This document shows positions 46,416 to 50,772 of a DNA stretch of 50,772 nt, one piece after another. The stretch comes from Myxococcales bacterium. Lineage in GTDB: Bacteria > Myxococcota_A > UBA9160 > UBA4427. The notes below the pieces were generated by a model that did not search any database, was not told where the DNA came from, and saw only the letters and a program-made list of their open reading frames with translations. Each line of letters begins with the position of its first letter. The first letter of the stretch is position 1. The stretch is taken from contig DUCT01000001.1 of the NCBI GenBank assembly GCA_012959665.1, forward strand, positions 1 through 50,772. Reading direction: 5' to 3'. A program made the translations under genes and the position numbers.

Positions 46416-47270
46416 TTAGGGAACAAAAACGGTACCAACGCCCGCGTCGTCGGTAAAAATCTCCAGAAGCACGGCATGAAGAACGCGACCATCCACGATG
46501 TGAGCACTGCTCACACCACCTTTCAGCGCATTCATGCAACATCCCACCTTCGGAATCATTCCCTCCGTAATGGTTCCTTCGGTGATGTGTTTCAGGGTTT
46601 CTTCCACTGTCAACTGGCTGAGTAGTTGACCGTTGGAATCCAGAACGCCCTGGACATCGGTCAACAGCATCAATTTCTCGGAATCCAGCGCCGCCGCCAA
46701 TTCACCGGCAGCTTCGTCAGCATTCACGTTATATGTTGTCCCCGAGCCATCCACGCCTATTGGCGCCACGACCGGAATGAATCCCGATTCGGAAACCGAA
46801 GTGATCACGCTCGGATCAACATCGGTGACTTCGCCCACCCGGCCAATATCCTGCCCATTGACCGTCTTTTTTCGAACCCGCAGCAACGCACCGTCGCTCC
46901 CGGTCAACCCCACGGATCGACCGCCCGCCCTCTGAATCGATTCAACAATTTCCCGGTTGACCTTGCCCCCGAGCACCATCTCCACCACGTCCATCGTTTC
47001 ATCGTCGGTCACCCGAAGACCTTCAACAAAAGTGGATTCCTTGCCGAGTCGCTTGAGGGTGGCTCCGATCTGTGGGCCACCACCGTGGACCACCACCGGC
47101 CTCAACCCGATATGCTTGAGCAGCACGATATCCACGGCAAAAGATGCTCTGACCGAATCGTCCGTCATCGCGTGCCCGCCGTACTTGATAACGATCGTCT
47201 TGCCGAGGAAACGCCGCATATAGGGCAACGCCTCGACGAGAACCTCTGCCTTTTCGACTAGGTTCTGCAT
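46416..47270 (-). CDS. argB: acetylglutamate kinase
   Basis: ArgB phosphorylates N-acetylglutamate. The 284-residue protein has [55 protein letters not shown] and the C-terminal [15 protein letters not shown]. The length and the N-terminal helix ([20 protein letters not shown]) match the arginine-sensitive hexameric type, so feedback inhibition by arginine is likely. The ATG at 47268-47270 lies only 25 bases after a terminator-like hairpin on the same strand, which might attenuate its transcription. Confidence 0.96.
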   Translation of the reverse strand: MQNLVEKAEVLVEALPYMRRFLGKTIVIKYGGHAMTDDSVRASFAVDIVLLKHIGLRPVVVHGGGPQIGATLKRLGKESTFVEGLRVTDDETMDVVEMVLGGKVNREIVESIQRAGGRSVGLTGSDGALLRVRKKTVNGQDIGRVGEVTDVDPSVITSVSESGFIPVVAPIGVDGSGTTYNVNADEAAGELAAALDSEKLMLLTDVQGVLDSNGQLLSQLTVEETLKHITEGTITEGMIPKVGCCMNALKGGVSSAHIVDGRVLHAVLLEIFTDDAGVGTVFVP

Positions 47271-47286
47271 CTCCGTATCCCATCTC

Positions 47287-47311
47287 CAAAAACAGCGGGC
47301 TCATTAGCCCG
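47287..47311 (-). terminator. intrinsic terminator or attenuator before argB
   Basis: A perfect 6-bp stem CGGGCT/AGCCCG (47296-47311) with a four-base loop is followed on the minus strand by CTGTTTTTGG. It follows the REC-GAF-GAF gene (stop at 47381) and ends about 17 bases before the argB start, so it may end that transcript or reduce read-through into argB. Confidence 0.55.
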
Positions 47312-47380
47312 GCAAGCCCGGCAAAGTATTCTTGGCAGCAGCCCGGGGTCTCTCGGGCCAACTTGCACCGTCCGGTGCGC

Positions 47381-48955
47381 TCAGGCACTCCCCTCGCGCC
47401 GGGCGGCGGCGACTTCTTCGATGCTCGCCACCAGACTACGGTACAAAAGCCCGCTCCGAACCGCAGCCGAAAGCGCCGCGGCGGCCACTTCGCCCGTGCG
47501 GGAAGAAACCGATGCCCGCTCGGGGAGAAAGGCGCGAACAACCCCGATCACCTTGCCCCGGATCTTGATGGGCATGCACAGGAGAGTCTGAGAAGCCCCC
47601 TCCAGTGGCGTATCCACCTCGGGATCGAATTGGGGGTCGATTCGGGGCTCGCTGTGCACCCGGACATCCCCGGTCTGAACGGCGCTTCCCGTCAGACCCC
47701 GATTCGGGGGGAGACAAATTCGATCCTGGCAGCCAATTCCGACCGTGGCGGTCTCGAGCCTCAATTCGGAGGAGTTCGAATCCACGAGATAGAGCGAAAC
47801 CAATGAGGCGGAGAGTCCGGCACCCAGCGCCTCCAGGGCACCGGCGAGCGTCCGCTCGGGGTCGAGTTCGTCGGTCGCCGCCCGGCAAATTTCTAGGGCA
47901 AGTTCTGCGTCCCGGCGCGAATCCGTCTCGTTTTCAGTTTTGGGCAGAACATCGAGGGTGTCGAGCCAGTCCTCATCCCGAGCAACCACGGCCATGGGCT
48001 CCCGATCCAGATCGATCAGCCTGCCTGGCCCTTCCCGTAACCGACCTCCCCTACCCGCAAATAACCGTGTGCCGGCAAATTGCTGAGCAAGCAAGCGCAG
48101 TAGAACCAGTGCCTCTTCACCGAAGGGTTTGCCAGTCAAGCTTTCGCTGGCGCACAGCACGCCGAAAGCCTTTCCCTCGGCGACCAGGGGAGCCAGCACG
48201 AACGAACTTCCCTCATATCGTTCGGGGACGACCATGTGGCTAAACCGGTAGTCGTTGCTCGCATCGGTCACCGCAAACGGCTCGCCCAAGGTCAGTGCGA
48301 AGCCCGCGACTCCTTCACCGGGAAGGACCACATCCATTTCCCCGGCAGGAACCGAATGTCCGGTGCACGCCTCCACGCGCAACCAGTTCCCAGGCTCGTC
48401 GAGCAACATGAGCGACACTTTGCCCGCCCCGAGTGCCGCCGCGGCGGCCTCGACGATCCCCTCCGCAAGGAGGGATGTGCGTTCTTCTTCCCAGCTACCC
48501 GCCAAGCGGGAGATCAGGCTTTCCGATCTTTCGACAATTTCCCGCACGCCCTCGCGCAGCCGATTTCCGTCCTGTCCGGATCGCCATGCAGCGATTGCCC
48601 GCCGGACGGCGAGCCGTGTTTCCCGGGGATGCAGCGGCTTGCCGAGATAGTCCCGGGCGCCTTTTTCCAGCGCGTCCAGAATCAGGTCGTGATCCACTGC
48701 CTCCGCCATCAAGATGATCTGAGAACCCGGTGCAACCCGCCCCAGAAGAAGCATGAGTTCGAGACTATTCGCATCGGGCAGACGGGTATCGAGCAGCACT
48801 ACCCCCGGCTGAATCTGTTGGGCCACTTCCAGCGCAAGGGCACCCGAGGTCACCGTCCGGCAAAAAAGCCCTTCAGGGGCAAGGATTTCCTGGACCGAAT
48901 GCCGAACTGCTTCCTCGTCATCCACCACCAGAATGATCGTATCTTGAGTACCCAC
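47381..48955 (-). CDS. response regulator with two GAF domains
   Basis: A 524-residue signalling protein without an output enzyme domain. The receiver is intact: Asp12/Asp13, phosphoacceptor Asp56 (VVLLDTRLP) and Lys106 (YLGKPL), with Ala84 in place of the usual Ser/Thr. A helical linker leads to a first GAF domain (about 160-300: VSLMLLDEPGNWLRVEACTG, SSFVLAPLVAEGKAFGVLC) and a second (about 360-510: ASLVSLYLVDSNSSELRLE, QTLLCMPIKIRGKVIGVVR). No kinase is adjacent. The start is GTG at 48953-48955; it lies 36 bases after hslU's stop and could be co-transcribed with hslVU. Confidence 0.85.
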   Translation of the reverse strand: MGTQDTIILVVDDEEAVRHSVQEILAPEGLFCRTVTSGALALEVAQQIQPGVVLLDTRLPDANSLELMLLLGRVAPGSQIILMAEAVDHDLILDALEKGARDYLGKPLHPRETRLAVRRAIAAWRSGQDGNRLREGVREIVERSESLISRLAGSWEEERTSLLAEGIVEAAAAALGAGKVSLMLLDEPGNWLRVEACTGHSVPAGEMDVVLPGEGVAGFALTLGEPFAVTDASNDYRFSHMVVPERYEGSSFVLAPLVAEGKAFGVLCASESLTGKPFGEEALVLLRLLAQQFAGTRLFAGRGGRLREGPGRLIDLDREPMAVVARDEDWLDTLDVLPKTENETDSRRDAELALEICRAATDELDPERTLAGALEALGAGLSASLVSLYLVDSNSSELRLETATVGIGCQDRICLPPNRGLTGSAVQTGDVRVHSEPRIDPQFDPEVDTPLEGASQTLLCMPIKIRGKVIGVVRAFLPERASVSSRTGEVAAAALSAAVRSGLLYRSLVASIEEVAAARREGSA

Positions 48956-48991
48956 TCTTCCCCCACGCCCCAGACCCGCGGCCTGCGCGAC

Positions 48992-50344
48992 TCAGAGAAT
49001 ATACTGCGAGAGATCCTGATCCTCGACCAGATCGCCCAGGCGATCCTCCACCATCTTCGCGTCGATCACGATCCGCCGGGCCGACAGGTCCGGAGATTCA
49101 AAGCTCAGATCATCGAGCAGGCGCTCCATCACGGTATGTAGCCGCCTGGCCCCGATGTCTGCGGCCCGCTCGTTCACCCCGGCGGCCACGTCGGCGATTG
49201 AATTGACCGCCCCGTCCTCAAATTCGAGTTCAATTCCCTCTGTGGCCATCAGTGCCGTGTATTGCCGCACCAGTGAGTTGGCGGGTTCCGTCAAAATCCG
49301 AACCAAGTCGTCCCGGCTGAGACTCGCCAACTCCACACGGATCGGAAATCGGCCCTGCATCTCCGGGATGAGATCCGCGGGCTTGGCCACGTGGAAAGCC
49401 CCCGCTGCGATGAAGAGGATATGGTCCGTTGCGACCGGGCCGTGCTTGGTCTGAACCGTCGAGCCCTCGACGATGGGCAGGAGGTCCCGTTGGACTCCTT
49501 CTCGGGACACGTCGGGGCCGTGCTTCCCGCTCGCCCCTACGGCGATCTTGTCGATCTCATCCAGGAAGACGATGCCAGCCTGTTCCACCCGGCGGATGGC
49601 CAATTCCCGCACCTCGTCCTGGTCGACCAACTGGGTGGCTTCTTCGTTCGCATAGGCGATCCGCGCCTCGTGGACCTTCATTCGCCGGCGCTTCGTCTTG
49701 TTGGGGAACATTCCTCCCAGGAGATCCTTGAACTGAACGCCCATCTCCTCGACCCCTTGCGGAGTCATGATCGACATCGACGGGCCCTGCCCCTCCTCGG
49801 ATAGTTCCACTTCGATCTCGCGATCGTCGAGTTCCCCGAGCCTCAACAACTTGCGCAATTTTTCCCGAGTCTCGTTCGAGGGGTCAGGCTGAGAGGAATC
49901 CGGGGCACCGGCCACCGGGGGGACCGGAAGAAGCGCGTCAAGAACTCGCTCTTCCCCCCGCTCCTCGGCCTTTGCGGCCACAGATTTCTTCGACTCCTCG
50001 GTCACGAGGGAGATGGAAAGCTCCGTAAGATCCCGGATGATCGACTCGACATCACGTCCGACGTACCCCACCTCGGTGAATTTCGACGCCTCCACCTTGA
50101 TGAAAGGGGCCTGGGCAAGCTTGGCCAGCCGACGGGCGATTTCGGTTTTCCCGACCCCTGTCGCGCCGATCATGATGATGTTCTTCGGGGCAATTTCGTC
50201 GCGGAGATCTGCAGGAACCTGTTGGCGACGCCAACGGTTTCGCAGCGCGATGGCCACAGCTCTCTTGGCGTCGCGCTGGCCAATAATGAAACGATCCAAT
50301 TCTGAAACAATTTCTCGGGGGGTAAAAGTAGGAATCGAACTCAT
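48992..50344 (-). CDS. hslU: ATP-dependent protease ATPase subunit HslU
   Basis: HslU is the AAA+ unfoldase of the HslUV protease. The 450-residue protein shows the start [21 protein letters not shown], Walker A GATGVGKT, the pore motif GYVGRD ([10 protein letters not shown]), Walker B with [10 protein letters not shown], the I domain (about 120-240), sensor-type [22 protein letters not shown] and the C-terminal YIL that enters HslV. Its ATG overlaps the hslV stop as ATGA (50341-50344). Confidence 0.97.
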   Translation of the reverse strand: MSSIPTFTPREIVSELDRFIIGQRDAKRAVAIALRNRWRRQQVPADLRDEIAPKNIIMIGATGVGKTEIARRLAKLAQAPFIKVEASKFTEVGYVGRDVESIIRDLTELSISLVTEESKKSVAAKAEERGEERVLDALLPVPPVAGAPDSSQPDPSNETREKLRKLLRLGELDDREIEVELSEEGQGPSMSIMTPQGVEEMGVQFKDLLGGMFPNKTKRRRMKVHEARIAYANEEATQLVDQDEVRELAIRRVEQAGIVFLDEIDKIAVGASGKHGPDVSREGVQRDLLPIVEGSTVQTKHGPVATDHILFIAAGAFHVAKPADLIPEMQGRFPIRVELASLSRDDLVRILTEPANSLVRQYTALMATEGIELEFEDGAVNSIADVAAGVNERAADIGARRLHTVMERLLDDLSFESPDLSARRIVIDAKMVEDRLGDLVEDQDLSQYIL

Positions 50345-50772
50345 GGGAGACTTTCTACGCTGATCGAATCGTTGGTATAGATGCAGATATTGGCGGCAAT
50401 CAAAAGCGATTCGGAGGCAATCTCCTCCGCTCCGAGCCCCGTGTGTTGGGCCAGGGCCCGGGCCGCAGCCAACGCAAAAGATCCGCCGGAGCCAATAGCC
50501 GCGATGCCATCGTCGGGTTCAATCACGTCGCCATTGCCTGAGACCACCAACAGGGACTCGGCGTCACCCACCAGGAGCATGGCCTCAAGTCGCCGCAACA
50601 TCCGGTCGGTCCGCCAATCCCGGGCAAGTTCCACCGCGGCCCGGCGGATGTTGCCAGGCGAGGCCTCCAGCTTGGTCTCGAGTCGCTCAAGCAACGTCAA
50701 CGCATCGGCAACGCCTCCGGCAAAACCCACCACCGCCTTGCCTCCGGCAACCCTTCGAACTTTTTCCGCCTT
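50341..50772 (-). CDS. hslV: ATP-dependent protease subunit HslV, N-terminus outside the window
   Basis: The visible 143 residues start [32 protein letters not shown], the usual second strand of HslV, and continue through [15 protein letters not shown] and [27 protein letters not shown] to the end. The catalytic Thr2 and about 30 N-terminal residues lie beyond base 50772. It is coupled to hslU by a four-base ATGA overlap. Confidence 0.95.
   Translation of the reverse strand, partial: KAEKVRRVAGGKAVVGFAGGVADALTLLERLETKLEASPGNIRRAAVELARDWRTDRMLRRLEAMLLVGDAESLLVVSGNGDVIEPDDGIAAIGSGGSFALAAARALAQHTGLGAEEIASESLLIAANICIYTNDSISVESLP

Noticed and set aside
46405-46420. Telomere-like GTTAGGGTTAGGG at the end of argB
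   Set aside because: Only two units, partly outside the gene end; most likely chance.

Overview
The window is 50.8 kb of dense, high-GC chromosome from a Gram-negative bacterium. Lipoproteins, outer-membrane and type IV pilus assembly factors, and a pilG-pilH-pilI-pilD order known from Myxococcus xanthus suggest a deltaproteobacterium-like lineage (Myxococcota, Desulfobacterota or a relative). Other signs pointing the same way are a zinc-ribbon/receiver protein, a DUF1329 plus YCF48 pair, a dimeric-type glycyl-tRNA synthetase next to ppdK, and two-subunit 2-oxoacid:ferredoxin oxidoreductase. I cannot name a genus. Nearly all content is housekeeping: I see no prophage, transposase, integrase or CRISPR array, and no rRNA. 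Many genes start with GTG or TTG and overlap the previous stop by 1-8 bases, so operons are tightly coupled.

Layout. 1-743: 5' part of holA (minus). 923-1819: zinc-ribbon/receiver protein. 2057-6563 (minus operon): glyA, nrdR, ribD, ribH, nusB and an orphan leucyl-aminopeptidase N-terminal domain. 6729-10136 (minus operon): DUF177 protein, rpmF, fabD, acpP, fabF. 10273-11866 (plus): gltX and tRNA-Gln. 11889-15633 (minus): pilG, pilH, pilI, pilD for type IV pili. 15924-16833 (plus): tRNA-Glu and a DEDDh exonuclease. 16885-18415: a small hypothetical gene and an ECF sigma factor with a clear terminator, flanked by two gene-poor stretches. 18971-26282 (minus): a Tgl/PilW-like TPR lipoprotein broken by a frameshift, an HTH-membrane protein, recO, glyS, ppdK with a long lysine-rich tail, and a small lipoprotein. 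26728-29599 (plus): korA-korB, ending convergently on sucD-sucC-mdh (minus). 32803-39253 (minus): aspS, a pseudo-receiver GGDEF protein, a YCF48 lipoprotein and a DUF1329 protein. 39489-40973 (plus): an AarF/UbiB-like kinase. 40982-50772 (minus): hslV-hslU, a REC-GAF-GAF protein, argB, argF, a J-domain/TPR protein, a lidless Hsp70 and argG.

How the genes fit together. KorAB, SucCD and Mdh form a compact ferredoxin-linked piece of the TCA cycle, and PPDK connects pyruvate and PEP. The fab and rib/nus operons couple precursor synthesis to growth genes but each lacks usual members. Pilus assembly is represented twice, by pilGHID and by the broken Tgl-like gene about 10 kb away. The least ordinary items are the histone-H1-like tail on PPDK, the coupled lidless Hsp70 and J-domain/TPR pair between arginine genes, the frameshifted Tgl-like gene, and many short (10-18 bp) tandem duplications in spacers and linkers. 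Nothing here is proven to be a new system; the Hsp70/J-TPR pair and the PPDK tail are the best candidates for a second look.
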